Shown here one piece after another: positions 8,001-17,104 of a stretch of DNA of 64,000 bases. This stretch comes from Azospirillum sp. RU38E (lineage in GTDB: Bacteria > Pseudomonadota > Alphaproteobacteria > Azospirillales > Azospirillaceae), in NCBI RefSeq assembly GCF_900188385.1, contig NZ_FZOI01000022.1, forward strand, positions 1 to 64,000, in the 5' to 3' direction. The position numbers and the translations under genes are program-made. Each line of letters opens with the position of its first letter. Within the stretch, counting starts at the first letter, position 1. A model generated the notes under the pieces. It was not told the DNA's origin, did not search any database, and worked only from the letters and a program-made list of their open reading frames with translations.

Positions 8001-8684
8001 ATGAGAATGAAGGATCGGATCATTGCGGTAACCGGCAGTGCCGGCGCCCTGGGATCGGCGGTGGTGCGCCACCTCGCGGCCGCCGGTGCAACAGTGATTG
8101 GCATCGACCTTGCCGCCCAAGCGGAAGGGCCGGACCTGGTCCTGGCGCTGGGCGGTGTGGATCTGTGCGATTCGGTGGCGGTGACCCGGGCCTTCGCCCG
8201 CATCGGCGACCGTTTTCCGGCCCTGCACGGGCTGGTCAATGTGGCCGGCGGCTTCCGCTGGGAGGCTGTGGCAGACGGCAAGATCGACACCTGGGATCGG
8301 CTTTATGCGATGAATGTCCGCTCGGCCCTGCTGGCCAGCCAGTCGGCCCTGCCCCTGCTGCTGGCAGAAGGCGGCGCCATCGTCAATATCGGTGCCGCCG
8401 CCGCCCAGAAGGCGGATATGGGCATGGGGGCCTATGCCGCGTCCAAGGCCGGGGTCGCCCGCCTGACCGAAAGCCTGGCCGCGGAGTTGAAGGATCGCGG
8501 CGTTCGGGTCAATGCGGTGCTGCCCAGCATCCTTGACACGCCCCTGAACCGGGCCGACATGCCGCAGGCCGAATTTGACCGCTGGGTTGCCCCCGCGGCC
8601 CTGGCCGAGGTCATCGCCTTCCTGCTGTCGGACGCGGCCCGTGCCGTGAGCGGTGCCCTGCTGCCAGTGACCGGCAGGGTCTGA
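8001..8684 (+). CDS. SDR family oxidoreductase (dihydropteridine-reductase-like)
   Basis: 227 aa Rossmann enzyme. The cofactor motif TGSAGALG is at 11-18 and the Tyr-Lys pair is in AYAASK. The usual catalytic Ser, 13 residues before the Tyr, is Ala (NIGAAAA), a trait of the small SDRs related to quinoid dihydropteridine reductase. The ATG at 8001 has AGGAG just upstream. It ends with PVTGRV, also typical of that group. It is co-transcribed with the methyltransferase. It may reduce a carbonyl or quinonoid intermediate. Confidence 0.85.
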   Translation: MRMKDRIIAVTGSAGALGSAVVRHLAAAGATVIGIDLAAQAEGPDLVLALGGVDLCDSVAVTRAFARIGDRFPALHGLVNVAGGFRWEAVADGKIDTWDRLYAMNVRSALLASQSALPLLLAEGGAIVNIGAAAAQKADMGMGAYAASKAGVARLTESLAAELKDRGVRVNAVLPSILDTPLNRADMPQAEFDRWVAPAALAEVIAFLLSDAARAVSGALLPVTGRV

Positions 8685-8719
8685 TCCCGCCAGTAACGCT
8701 ATCGACAGCCCCCTCCAGA

Positions 8720-8729
8720 TAGTATACTA
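8720..8729. promoter_or_regulatory. Operator site 2: perfect palindrome TAGTATACTA
   Basis: A perfect 10-bp palindrome 36 bp before the MFS transporter start. It includes TATACT, a fair -10 hexamer, so a bound repressor would cover the promoter. A TCGACA at 8702-8707 may serve as a -35 with a short 15-bp spacer. Confidence 0.75.
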
Positions 8730-8764
8730 GTTAGGTCAATAAAAAATGCAGGGAGGGATGTTCC

Positions 8765-10033
8765 GTGGGGAACTCTGACGGCGGTGAGCCCGACCGGCAC
8801 TATCGCTGGTATGTGCTGGCGGTCCTGATGCTGGTCTACACCATGCACTATGTCGATCGCAGCGTGATCAATGCCATCCTGGAGCCCATCCGCACGGAAT
8901 TCCATCTTTCCGACGCCCAGTTGGGCCTGCTGGCCGGGCCGGCCTATGCCATTGCCTTTGCCGTGGCCGGCCTGCCGCTGGGCCTGCTGATCGACCGCCG
9001 CAACCGCACCCGCCTGCTGGCGCTGCTGCTGACGATCTGGAGCGGGTTGACGCTGGCCAGCGGTCTGGCCGGCGGCTTCCTGTCGCTGTTGGTGGCCCGC
9101 ATGGCGGTGGGAGCGGCGGAGGCGGGGGGATCGCCCACCGCCATGTCCATCCTGTCAGATTATTTCCCGCCGCACCGGCGCGCCAGCGCCACCGGCATCT
9201 TCTTCCTGAGCGTCACCTCCGGTATCCTGTTCGGCTATATGGTCAGCGGGCTGGTCGCCTATCATCATGGCTGGCGGGCCGCCTTCTTCATTGCCGGCGC
9301 CCCTGGTGTGGCCCTGGCCCTGCTGCTGATCCTGACCGTGCGGGAACCACCGCGTGGCCGTTTCGATCCCCCGCAGGCCACACCATCTGTAAGGCCCGAT
9401 TTGCGCAGCATCCTGCAGGAACTGGCCGGCAATGTGCCGTTGCGCTGGACCTTGCTGGGGATCATCATTGCCGCCACGGTGACCAGCGGTTTCAATGCCT
9501 TCGTCATCTCCCTGCTGGTGCGCCGCTATGAGATGGGGTTGGGGGAGGCGGCATCGGTGGTCGCCTTGTGCATCGGGCTGGGCGGTGGCGGCGGGTCGGT
9601 GCTGTGGAGCCTGCTGTCCGACCGGCTGGGGCGGCGGGGCCGCCATTATCCGCCGCTGCTGATCGCCTGGACATCCGTGGCGGCGGCGGTGATCGGCATC
9701 ATCGGCGTGCTGTCGCCGGTAAAAATCGTCACCATTATCGGCATTGCCGGGTACGGCACCCTGGTCGCCAGCTTCCTGGGCAGCGGCTATGGACTGCTGC
9801 TGAATCTGGCGCCGCCGACCATCCGGGGATCCTGCACAGCGGTGTCACAGGTGATCATCAATCTGGTGGGGGCCGGCTTTGGTCCCGTTGTCGTCGGCGG
9901 CCTCAGCACAATGCTGGCCCCACCGTTCGGCGGCGACGGGCTGACCCCGGCACTGACCCTCGTGCTGGCGCTCAGTTGCGGGGCGGCCCTGTGCCATATT
10001 GCCGTGTCGCGCGCCCTGAAACACGGGGGCTGA
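8765..10033 (+). CDS. Major facilitator superfamily transporter
   Basis: 422 aa inner-membrane protein with about 12 hydrophobic segments. The loop 2-3 region LPLGLLIDRRNRTRLL resembles the MFS signature G-x3-D-R-x-x-R-R. The GTG start at 8765 is preceded by AGGGAGG (8750-8756), while a nearby ATG (8758) is out of frame. It stands alone behind its own operator. Probable role: uptake of the cluster's substrate or an acid intermediate. Relatives in Alphaproteobacteria are generic spinster-like MFS carriers without known substrates. Confidence 0.9.
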   Translation: MGNSDGGEPDRHYRWYVLAVLMLVYTMHYVDRSVINAILEPIRTEFHLSDAQLGLLAGPAYAIAFAVAGLPLGLLIDRRNRTRLLALLLTIWSGLTLASGLAGGFLSLLVARMAVGAAEAGGSPTAMSILSDYFPPHRRASATGIFFLSVTSGILFGYMVSGLVAYHHGWRAAFFIAGAPGVALALLLILTVREPPRGRFDPPQATPSVRPDLRSILQELAGNVPLRWTLLGIIIAATVTSGFNAFVISLLVRRYEMGLGEAASVVALCIGLGGGGGSVLWSLLSDRLGRRGRHYPPLLIAWTSVAAAVIGIIGVLSPVKIVTIIGIAGYGTLVASFLGSGYGLLLNLAPPTIRGSCTAVSQVIINLVGAGFGPVVVGGLSTMLAPPFGGDGLTPALTLVLALSCGAALCHIAVSRALKHGG

Positions 10034-10071
10034 AGAGACGGACTTGCGCAGCATCCCCTTATTCCGTTAAA

Positions 10072-10081
10072 TAGTACACTG
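10072..10081. promoter_or_regulatory. Operator site 3: TAGTACACTG
   Basis: It matches TAGTATACTA except at the sixth and last bases, and lies 16 bp upstream of the acyl-CoA dehydrogenase ATG at 10098. It follows the MFS stop by 38 bp, marking the start of a new transcription unit. Confidence 0.7.
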
Positions 10082-10097
10082 TTTTTGGAGCCCCGGA

Positions 10098-11183
10098 ATG
10101 CGTCTGTCATTCTCCGAAGAACACCGCTCGCTATGCGACGTTTTCGAGCGCGTCTTCGCCGCCGAGGCCACGGCCGAGCGGGCGCGCGCTGTCATGGCCA
10201 GCGCCGAAGGCTGGGACAAGGCTTTGTGGCGCCAGCTGGCTGAGCTGGGCTGGCTGGGCACCACCATCGCGGAAGAACATGGCGGGCAGGGGCAGGATGT
10301 GCTGCTGCAATGTCTGCTGGCCGAGGCGGTGGGACGGCACCTGGCGGCCATTCCCTATGCCAGCGCGATCCTGGGCTTCGCCGCCGCCCTGCCCTTGTGC
10401 AACCATCCCGGCACCACGGCGCTGATGGCCGGTGTGGTCGCAGGCACGGTCATCGGCGGCGTGGTCCCCGGGGATGCCTGGGAAGAGTTCCGGCTTGCGG
10501 AAGGCACGGCACACGGCTTGGCCCCGGCCATCGCCGATGGGCAGGTGCTGACCCACCTGCTGACCCAGCAGGAGGATCGCGTCCTCCTGGTCGATCTGGC
10601 TGGCGCTGAACGCCAGCGGCGGGATGCGCTGGACCCCCTTACCCCCGCCGCCAGCCTGCGTCTGACCGGCTGCTCGGCCTGGATCGTGGCCGAGGGAGAG
10701 GCCGGAACGACCCTGTGGCAGTGCATCCTGGCCCATCATGCCGTGCTGCTGGCCTTCGCCCAGATCGGCGGGGCCGATGCCGCGCTGAAAATGGCCTGCG
10801 ACCATGTGGTGCAGCGCTTTGCCTTCGGGCGGCCGCTGGGCTCGTTCCAGGCCATCAAGCATGGGCTGGCCGATGTGCTGGCCGCCATTGAGATCGCCCG
10901 GTCCAATGCCTGGTACGCCGCCGCCACCCTGGCGGAGGCTCATCCCGATCTGACCCTGGCCGCCGCGTCGGCTCGCGTCTCCGCCACCGACGCCTATCGC
11001 CAGGCGGCCCGGGCCAATGTCCATTACCATGGCGGGTTGGGGGTGACGGCGGAAAGCAATGCACATCTCCATTACCGCCGCGCTCAGGCCCTGGGCATGA
11101 CCATCGGCAGCCCGGCGCAGTGGCGCGAGACGTTGATCCAGGCGGTGCTGGCCCGCCGCGCAAATCCGGCCCTTGCCGTTTGA
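10098..11183 (+). CDS. Acyl-CoA dehydrogenase-like subunit lacking catalytic Glu
   Basis: 361 aa ACAD-fold protein. The C-terminal helix region RFAFGRPLGSFQAIKHGLAD is typical of the small partner subunits. No Glu-Arg pair is found where IVD/LCAD-type enzymes carry the catalytic Glu (here ILAHHAVLLAF). The next gene, a longer ACAD, does have it. The two are 6 bp apart and probably form an alpha2beta2 enzyme as in actinobacterial steroid catabolism. GGAG precedes the ATG. Confidence 0.88.
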   Translation: MRLSFSEEHRSLCDVFERVFAAEATAERARAVMASAEGWDKALWRQLAELGWLGTTIAEEHGGQGQDVLLQCLLAEAVGRHLAAIPYASAILGFAAALPLCNHPGTTALMAGVVAGTVIGGVVPGDAWEEFRLAEGTAHGLAPAIADGQVLTHLLTQQEDRVLLVDLAGAERQRRDALDPLTPAASLRLTGCSAWIVAEGEAGTTLWQCILAHHAVLLAFAQIGGADAALKMACDHVVQRFAFGRPLGSFQAIKHGLADVLAAIEIARSNAWYAAATLAEAHPDLTLAAASARVSATDAYRQAARANVHYHGGLGVTAESNAHLHYRRAQALGMTIGSPAQWRETLIQAVLARRANPALAV

Positions 11184-11189
11184 GAGGCA

Positions 11190-12422
11190 ATGATGAACCT
11201 TCACGACACGCCTGAAGAAGCCGCCTTTCGCCGCTCTGCCCGCGCCTGGATCGCCGCCAACCGCTTTGATGCGGTGACGATGGAGAGCCTGAAGGGGCTG
11301 GCCGCCAATGGCACCCCCCTGCCCTCACCCGACCTGTGGCGGCTGGCGCGGGAATGGAACGCCCGCAAATATGATGCCGGCTATGCCGTGCTGACCTGGC
11401 CGCAGGAATATGGCGGCCGGGACGCCCCCAACCTCGCCACCATCTTCGCCGAGGAGGAAGGGGTGCTGGCCCGGTTCCAGGGCTATCTGGTCATCACCCA
11501 GTTCATGTGCGCCGCTACCCTGATGGCCTTTGCCTCCCCGGCCCAGAAGGCGGATCTGCTGCCCCGCATCGCCCGGGCCGATGATATCTGGTGCCAGATG
11601 TTCTCGGAACCGGGGGCCGGATCGGATCTGGCCGCCGTGCGCACGCGGGCGGAGCGGGTGGAAGGTGGCTGGCGGATCAATGGCCAGAAAGTCTGGACCA
11701 GCGGCGCCCATATGGCCCAATGGGGCACGCTGCTGACCCGGACGGACCCGTCGGTACCCAAACATAAGGGCCTGACCATGTTCTATCTGCGCATGGACAC
11801 ACCCGGCGTCACCGTCCGCCCCATCGAACTGATGTCCGGCGAGGCGGAGTTCAACGAGGTCTTCTTCGATGATGTGTTCATTCCCGATGACCAGCGGCTG
11901 GGTGCCGTGGGCGCCGGCTGGAAAGCCGCCGTCGTCACGCTGAACAGCGAGCGTATGGCCATCGGCGCCATGCTGGATGTGGATACCGGCGCCCTGGTCG
12001 ATCTGGCCTGCGAGACGGGTGCCATCGCCCAGGATGCAGTGCGCCAGAAGCTGGCCGACTGGATCATTGCCGAACGGGGCCTGCGGGCCTGCGTGGCCCG
12101 GCAATTGACATCCATTGCCGAAGGCCGCACGCCGGGACCGGAGGCCGGCACGGTAAAGCTCGTCGGCGGGGTGATGATCGAGGATATGGCTGCCTATGCC
12201 CTGGACCTGCTGGAAAGCCAGGGGCTGGCCCTGCCGCCGGGGCGCCACCGGCACCGGATCTACCGCGACATGTTCCATTTCGGCCCGGCCCAGCGGGCGG
12301 CGGGCGGTTCCGACGAAGTGCTGAAAAATGTGCTGGCGGAACGGGTGCTGGGCCTGCCGCAGGAAGATCGCCCGGACAACCGGATGGCCTTCAGTGACAT
12401 TCCCACCGCCCCGAAGGGTTGA
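11190..12422 (+). CDS. Acyl-CoA dehydrogenase, catalytic subunit
   Basis: 410 aa. Seen: the flavin/substrate-side motif SEPGAGSDLAAVRTRA (about 139-154) and a Glu-Arg pair in NSERMAIG (E254), the IVD/LCAD-type catalytic base. The C-terminal GGSDEVLKNVLAERVLGLP is typical of long-chain-type ACADs. It would oxidise an acyl-CoA to the 2-enoyl-CoA, passing electrons to ETF. It partners the preceding subunit. A second ATG follows directly (MM), so the start could be 3 bp later. Confidence 0.92.
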   Translation: MMNLHDTPEEAAFRRSARAWIAANRFDAVTMESLKGLAANGTPLPSPDLWRLAREWNARKYDAGYAVLTWPQEYGGRDAPNLATIFAEEEGVLARFQGYLVITQFMCAATLMAFASPAQKADLLPRIARADDIWCQMFSEPGAGSDLAAVRTRAERVEGGWRINGQKVWTSGAHMAQWGTLLTRTDPSVPKHKGLTMFYLRMDTPGVTVRPIELMSGEAEFNEVFFDDVFIPDDQRLGAVGAGWKAAVVTLNSERMAIGAMLDVDTGALVDLACETGAIAQDAVRQKLADWIIAERGLRACVARQLTSIAEGRTPGPEAGTVKLVGGVMIEDMAAYALDLLESQGLALPPGRHRHRIYRDMFHFGPAQRAAGGSDEVLKNVLAERVLGLPQEDRPDNRMAFSDIPTAPKG

Positions 12423-12448
12423 AGAAAAACGGATACGGGAGGAAAATC

Positions 12449-13894
12449 ATGGCAAGCCAGGAATTCGCACGCAATACCCCCTTGATCGGCGGCCGCTGGC
12501 TGGCGGAAACCTCGCTGGGGCCGGTGCCGCATCTGAACCCGGCCAATAACCGGGTCCAGGCCGAATTGCATGTCGGCGGCGGGCGGGAGATCGACGAAGC
12601 CGTGGCCGCCGCGGTCAAGGGCCAGCAGGCCTGGGCGGCGATGCCGATGGACAAGCGCCGACAGGTCCTGGAGAAATGGGCCAGTCTGATCGAGGCGGAA
12701 GCGGCGGCCCTCACCCACCTGATCGCGCTGGAAAGCGGCACGCCGGTTATGCTGGGCGGCGGTATCGGGCTGGCCCTGAACTGGCTGCGCTATTATGCCG
12801 GCTGGGCCGACAAGATCACCGGCGAGTTGGTGGAGCCGATCGGTGCCCCCGGCCTGAACTATACCCGCCATGAACCCTATGGGGTGGTCGGACTGATCAT
12901 TCCCTGGAATTCCCCCATCGTCGCCAGCGCCATGAAGGTGACGCCGGCCCTGGCGGCGGGCAATGCCGTGGTGCTGAAGCCGCCGACGCTGACGCCCTTC
13001 CTGGCCTTGCGGATCGCCGAACTGGCCCTGGAAGCGGGATTGCCCGATGGCGTGTTCAATGTCGTGCCCGGCGATGCCGAGGCCGGTAACGCCCTGGTCG
13101 CCCATCCGGATGTCGCCAAGATCAGCTTCACCGGCGGTGATACCGTGGCAAGGGTGGTGATGCGCAACTGCGCCGAGCATCTGAAGCCGCTGGCCCTGGA
13201 ACTGGGCGGCAAATCCGCCAACCTGATCTTCGCCGATGCCGATCTGGATGCCGCCGCCCAGATGGCCGCCATCCATGGCACGGCCGTGCTGTCGGGCCAG
13301 GGCTGTGTGCTGCCGACGCGGGCCTACGTGCAGGATGCCGTCTATGACGCCTTTGTCGAGAAGGTGAAGGCCATTGTGGAGAGCTTAAGCATCGGTGATC
13401 CGCTGGACCCGACGAAATTCATCGGCCCGGTAATCAGCCGGGGCGCGGCTGACCGGATCATGGGCGTCATCGACCGGGCCAAGGCCGACGGCGCCAGCCT
13501 GATCACCGGCGGCACCCGGCTGGGCGGCGATCTGGCGGAGGGCAATTTCATCGCCCCCACCGTCTTCGCCGCCGCCCATGACAGCGATGTGGCCCGGCAG
13601 GAGATTTTCGGGCCGGTGCTGACCGTCTGCCGCTTCAGCGACGAGGCCGATGCCCTGGCCAAGGCCAATGACAGCCGGTTCGGCCTGGGGGCCTATCTGC
13701 ATACCCATGATCTGGCCCGCGCCCACCGGCTGGCCAACCAGTTGAAGGCGGGGGCCGTGTCGGTCAATGCCGGGGTCCCGATGGCGCCGAACACGCCCTT
13801 TGGCGGCTACAAACAATCCGGCTTTGGCCGGGAGGGCGGCAAGGCCGGGCTGGATGAGTTCCTGCAGCTCAAGAATGTCTATATCCCCTTCTGA
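12449..13894 (+). CDS. NAD(P)-dependent aldehyde dehydrogenase
   Basis: 481 aa. The catalytic residues are all in place: N154 in PWN, E251 in LELGGK and C286 in SGQGC. The start at 12449 is preferred over a TTG 30 bp upstream because GGGAGG lies just ahead of it. It oxidises an aldehyde to the acid, and so would follow the P450 and the GMC alcohol oxidoreductase in the pathway. It lies in the middle of the unit that starts at 10098. Confidence 0.93.
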   Translation: MASQEFARNTPLIGGRWLAETSLGPVPHLNPANNRVQAELHVGGGREIDEAVAAAVKGQQAWAAMPMDKRRQVLEKWASLIEAEAAALTHLIALESGTPVMLGGGIGLALNWLRYYAGWADKITGELVEPIGAPGLNYTRHEPYGVVGLIIPWNSPIVASAMKVTPALAAGNAVVLKPPTLTPFLALRIAELALEAGLPDGVFNVVPGDAEAGNALVAHPDVAKISFTGGDTVARVVMRNCAEHLKPLALELGGKSANLIFADADLDAAAQMAAIHGTAVLSGQGCVLPTRAYVQDAVYDAFVEKVKAIVESLSIGDPLDPTKFIGPVISRGAADRIMGVIDRAKADGASLITGGTRLGGDLAEGNFIAPTVFAAAHDSDVARQEIFGPVLTVCRFSDEADALAKANDSRFGLGAYLHTHDLARAHRLANQLKAGAVSVNAGVPMAPNTPFGGYKQSGFGREGGKAGLDEFLQLKNVYIPF

Positions 13895-13905
13895 GGATCA
13901 GCCCC

Positions 13906-15159
13906 ATGTTCAAGCTGTTGCAAGGCATCCGGGTGATCGAAAGTGCCATGCTGTTCAATGGCGGCGCCGTCGGGATGCATCTGGGGGATCTGGGTGCCGA
14001 TGTCATCAAGGTGGAAAGCCCCGGTCGTGGTGACTATCTGCGTGACTTCCTGGGCCAGATCGTCCCCCATGTCAGCCCGCCACACGCCCAGATCAACAAG
14101 AACAAGCGCTCCATCGAGCTGGATGTCCGCCAGCCGGAAGGGCGGGCGCTGTTCTTCGAATTGATCCGTACCGCCGATATCTTCATCGACGGTTTCCGCG
14201 CCGGCGCCTGTGACGAGATGGGCATCGGCTATGACGCGCAGCGGGCGGTGAAGCCCGACATCATCTATGTGCAGCATACGGGCTATGGCGCCGAAGGCCC
14301 CTATGCCAGCATCCCCACCCACGGCCAGCAGATGAACGCGCTGGCCGGTGGAATGCCGTGCGCGGTGGGGCCGGACGGTTTCGTGCAGTTCGTGCGCGGC
14401 CAGCAATTCATGGGCGGGACGGAGGCTTCCGGCCCCGGTCCCGCCGTCGGCGCCCCGGCCGCCGCCCTTGCCGCCGTTGCCACCCTGGTGCAGCGCCAGC
14501 GCACGGGCGAAGGCGCCTATATCGACGTGTCGGCCGCCGATGCCGTGCTGGCGATGAGCTGGATCGGCGGCACCTTCGCGCTCAACAAACACCGCCTGAC
14601 CAGCCGGATCGGCTTGGCGGACGAGGATAAGTCGGGCGAAGTGGGGGGCGGTTCCGCCCGCTATCAGCTTTATCAGACCCGCGATGACCGGTTCATGCTG
14701 TTCTGCGCCATTGAGCCGAAATTCTGGCTGAATTTCTGCCGCGCCATCGGCCGCGACGATCTGGCCGCCAGCATCGACCAGAGCGGCCCGGTCGATTTCG
14801 GCCATGGTGAAGAGGCGCTGCGCCGCGACCTGACCGCCATTTTCCGCACCCGGACCCAGGCGGAATGGACCGAACTGGCCGCCCGGCACGATATCGCCAT
14901 GGGCCCGGCCCCCCGGCTGGAGGAGGTGCGGGACGATCCGCATATCCGTAGCCGGGGGATCATCGTTGATGGGGAACACCCGACGGCGGGGACCATCAGC
15001 TATCTGGGATTCCCCGCCATCATTTCCGGCCAGCGCTATGGCGAGGTGCAGCCCGCCCCAGCGCTGGGCCAGCAGACCACTGAAATACTGGCCAGCCTGG
15101 GTGTCGGCCCGGAGCGGCTGCATACGCTGCGCGCCCAGGGCGTGATCGGCAAGAATTAA
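13906..15159 (+). CDS. CaiB/BaiF (class III) CoA-transferase
   Basis: 417 aa. The N-terminus LQGIRVIESAMLFNGGAVGMHLGDLGADVIKVE is the family signature, followed by NKRSIELDVRQPEG. This family transfers CoA between acids through an enzyme-bound aspartyl thioester, without ATP. It would activate a pathway acid using CoA from another acyl-CoA. It is 11 bp after the aldehyde dehydrogenase, which makes the acid product of that enzyme a plausible acceptor (inference). Confidence 0.9.
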   Translation: MFKLLQGIRVIESAMLFNGGAVGMHLGDLGADVIKVESPGRGDYLRDFLGQIVPHVSPPHAQINKNKRSIELDVRQPEGRALFFELIRTADIFIDGFRAGACDEMGIGYDAQRAVKPDIIYVQHTGYGAEGPYASIPTHGQQMNALAGGMPCAVGPDGFVQFVRGQQFMGGTEASGPGPAVGAPAAALAAVATLVQRQRTGEGAYIDVSAADAVLAMSWIGGTFALNKHRLTSRIGLADEDKSGEVGGGSARYQLYQTRDDRFMLFCAIEPKFWLNFCRAIGRDDLAASIDQSGPVDFGHGEEALRRDLTAIFRTRTQAEWTELAARHDIAMGPAPRLEEVRDDPHIRSRGIIVDGEHPTAGTISYLGFPAIISGQRYGEVQPAPALGQQTTEILASLGVGPERLHTLRAQGVIGKN

Positions 15160-15175
15160 GGAAGGAAATGCCCCG

Positions 15176-15988
15176 ATGGATCTGCCCGAAGGCCTGCTTT
15201 ACACGCTGGACGCCGACGGTATCGCCGTCATCACACTGAACCGACCGCATGAGGGCAATGCCCTGACCAATGACATGCATAAGGGGTTGCGTTTCCTCTG
15301 GCGCCATGCCGATGACGACCCGGCGGTGAAGGTGATCATCGTCACCGGGGCGGGGGAACGGCATTTCTGCACCGGCGCTTCTGTTGCCGGGCTGAAGACA
15401 GACGGCGAAACCGCCCTGCAGCAGGGGACGATGGAAGAGGTCAACCACCTCTCACCCTATCAGAACAAGGTCTGGAAACCGGTGATCTGCTGCGTCAACG
15501 GTCTGGTCAATGGGGCCGGCTTCCATTTCGTCGTCGATAGCGACATCGTCATCGCCGCTGCCCATGCCAGGTTCATGGATACCCATACCAGCATCGGTCA
15601 GGTGGGGGCGCTGGAGAATATGGGCATTGCCCTGCGCTCTACCCTGGGCACGGCTCTGCTGCTGACCCTGGCCGGCAAGGGCTATCGGATGGAGGCGGAG
15701 CGCGCCCATCAGGTCGGGCTGGTTGATATTCTGGAACCCGATGCGGCGTCCGCCTTCGCCCGCGCCAAGGAACTGGCCCGGACCATCGCCGGCAATTCCC
15801 CCAATGCCCTGCGTCTGTCGAAACAGGCCATCTGGGGCGTGGCCGAACAGGGCTACAGCCATGCGCTGGAAAAAGGCTGGCAGTTGCTGCGCCTGCAATG
15901 GGGCCACCCGGATTTCGACGAGGGGCCGAAATCCTTCGCCGAGAAACGTGCGCCGGTCTGGACCGCGGACCGCAATGCCCGACGGTAA
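15176..15988 (+). CDS. Crotonase-fold protein, atypical active site
   Basis: 270 aa enoyl-CoA hydratase/isomerase family member. The oxyanion segments HFCTGAS and NGLVNGAGF are recognisable. Both hydratase glutamates are replaced: His in GAGFHF and Thr/His in FMDTHTS. It therefore is not a standard hydratase and may act as an isomerase, hydrolase or C-C lyase, reactions known in this fold. AAGGAAGG precedes the ATG. It follows the CoA-transferase by 16 bp. Confidence 0.82.
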   Translation: MDLPEGLLYTLDADGIAVITLNRPHEGNALTNDMHKGLRFLWRHADDDPAVKVIIVTGAGERHFCTGASVAGLKTDGETALQQGTMEEVNHLSPYQNKVWKPVICCVNGLVNGAGFHFVVDSDIVIAAAHARFMDTHTSIGQVGALENMGIALRSTLGTALLLTLAGKGYRMEAERAHQVGLVDILEPDAASAFARAKELARTIAGNSPNALRLSKQAIWGVAEQGYSHALEKGWQLLRLQWGHPDFDEGPKSFAEKRAPVWTADRNARR

Positions 15989-16158
15989 GGCCGGTCGGGG
16001 CTGAACGAAAACGGCTCTGAGATCGGTTTATCGGAAAAATCAGGGCCGCCTCTGCCGATCAAGTTGACGCGCCGCTGCACCCGCGGCGGCGGCGGTCGTT
16101 GCTCGCCCGGATTCCGACCATCGAAAATCACGCTGACCAATCGCAAGGAAAAAATCCC

Positions 16159-17019
16159 ATGGGAATGCTTGACGGAAAAGTCGCCATCATCACCGGTGCC
16201 GGCGGGGGGCTGGGCCGCGAATACGCGCTGCTGCTGGCCAAGGAAGGGGCGAAGATCGTCGTCAATGATTATGGCGGCTCCCCCGACGGCCGCAGCCCCG
16301 GATCACCCGCCGCCCAGAAGGTGGTGGAGGAGATCAAGGCCGCCGGGGGGGAGGCTGTCGCCAATGGCGCCGATGTCGGTGACGTGGAAGCCGGTGCGTC
16401 CCTGCTGCAGACGGCTTTGGACGCCTTCGGCCGGGTTGATATCCTGATCAATAATGCCGGCATCCTGCGCGACAAGAGCTTTGTGAAGATGGAAGAGGCG
16501 GATTGGGATGCCGTTGTCCGCGTCCATCTGAAGGGCACCTATGCCGTGACGCGGCCGGTTTTCGCCTGGATGAAGGACAAGGGCGGCGGCGTCATCGTCA
16601 ATACCTCGTCCGCCTCCGGCCTGATCGGCAATTTCGGCCAGAGCAATTACGGAGCAGCCAAGGCGGGCATCTGGGGTCTCGGCAATGTGCTGGCGATTGA
16701 GGGGGCCAAGTTCGGCATCCGGGTCTGGACCCTGGCGCCCACGGCCACCACCCGCCTGACCGAAGCGCTGTTGCCGCCGGAACTGGCGGCGAAATGGCAG
16801 CCGCACCGCCTGGCCCCCGCCGTGCTGTACATGGTCAGCGATGCCGCCAAGCATCTGACCGGCAAGTGTCTGTCCGTCTCCGGGTCCAAGATCCAGGAAC
16901 TGCGGCTGGTGGCGGGGGCGGGCTACTGGCCGGAAGGGGACGTGCCCACCGTCCAGGGCATCATCGATAATTACGACAAGATTTTCCTGCCCGAGACCGA
17001 TCCCATCGGGTTTGAATGA
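16159..17019 (+). CDS. SDR family dehydrogenase (MFE-2/HSD17B4-like)
   Basis: 286 aa. The N-terminus with TGAGGGLGREYALLLAKEGA and VVNDYGG strongly resembles the (3R)-hydroxyacyl-CoA dehydrogenase unit of peroxisomal multifunctional enzyme 2. The active site has SSASG and NYGAAK. Start at 16159: AAGG lies upstream, and a longer ORF begins inside an unremarkable leader. It is preceded by a 170-bp gap (15989-16158) in which I see no operator. Probable role: oxidation of a 3-hydroxyacyl-CoA made by a MaoC-type hydratase. Confidence 0.87.
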   Translation: MGMLDGKVAIITGAGGGLGREYALLLAKEGAKIVVNDYGGSPDGRSPGSPAAQKVVEEIKAAGGEAVANGADVGDVEAGASLLQTALDAFGRVDILINNAGILRDKSFVKMEEADWDAVVRVHLKGTYAVTRPVFAWMKDKGGGVIVNTSSASGLIGNFGQSNYGAAKAGIWGLGNVLAIEGAKFGIRVWTLAPTATTRLTEALLPPELAAKWQPHRLAPAVLYMVSDAAKHLTGKCLSVSGSKIQELRLVAGAGYWPEGDVPTVQGIIDNYDKIFLPETDPIGFE

Positions 17020-17104
17020 AAATGGCGGCCCGGGTCGCCGTCGCTGCCCGGGCCGGACCTGCACCGCACCAATTCCCTCCATGGGCCGAAGGACCCGTCC
17101 TCCT

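Noticed and set aside
15989-16158. A separate regulated promoter before the SDR at 16159
   Set aside because: No palindrome of the set is present and no convincing -35/-10 pair was found.
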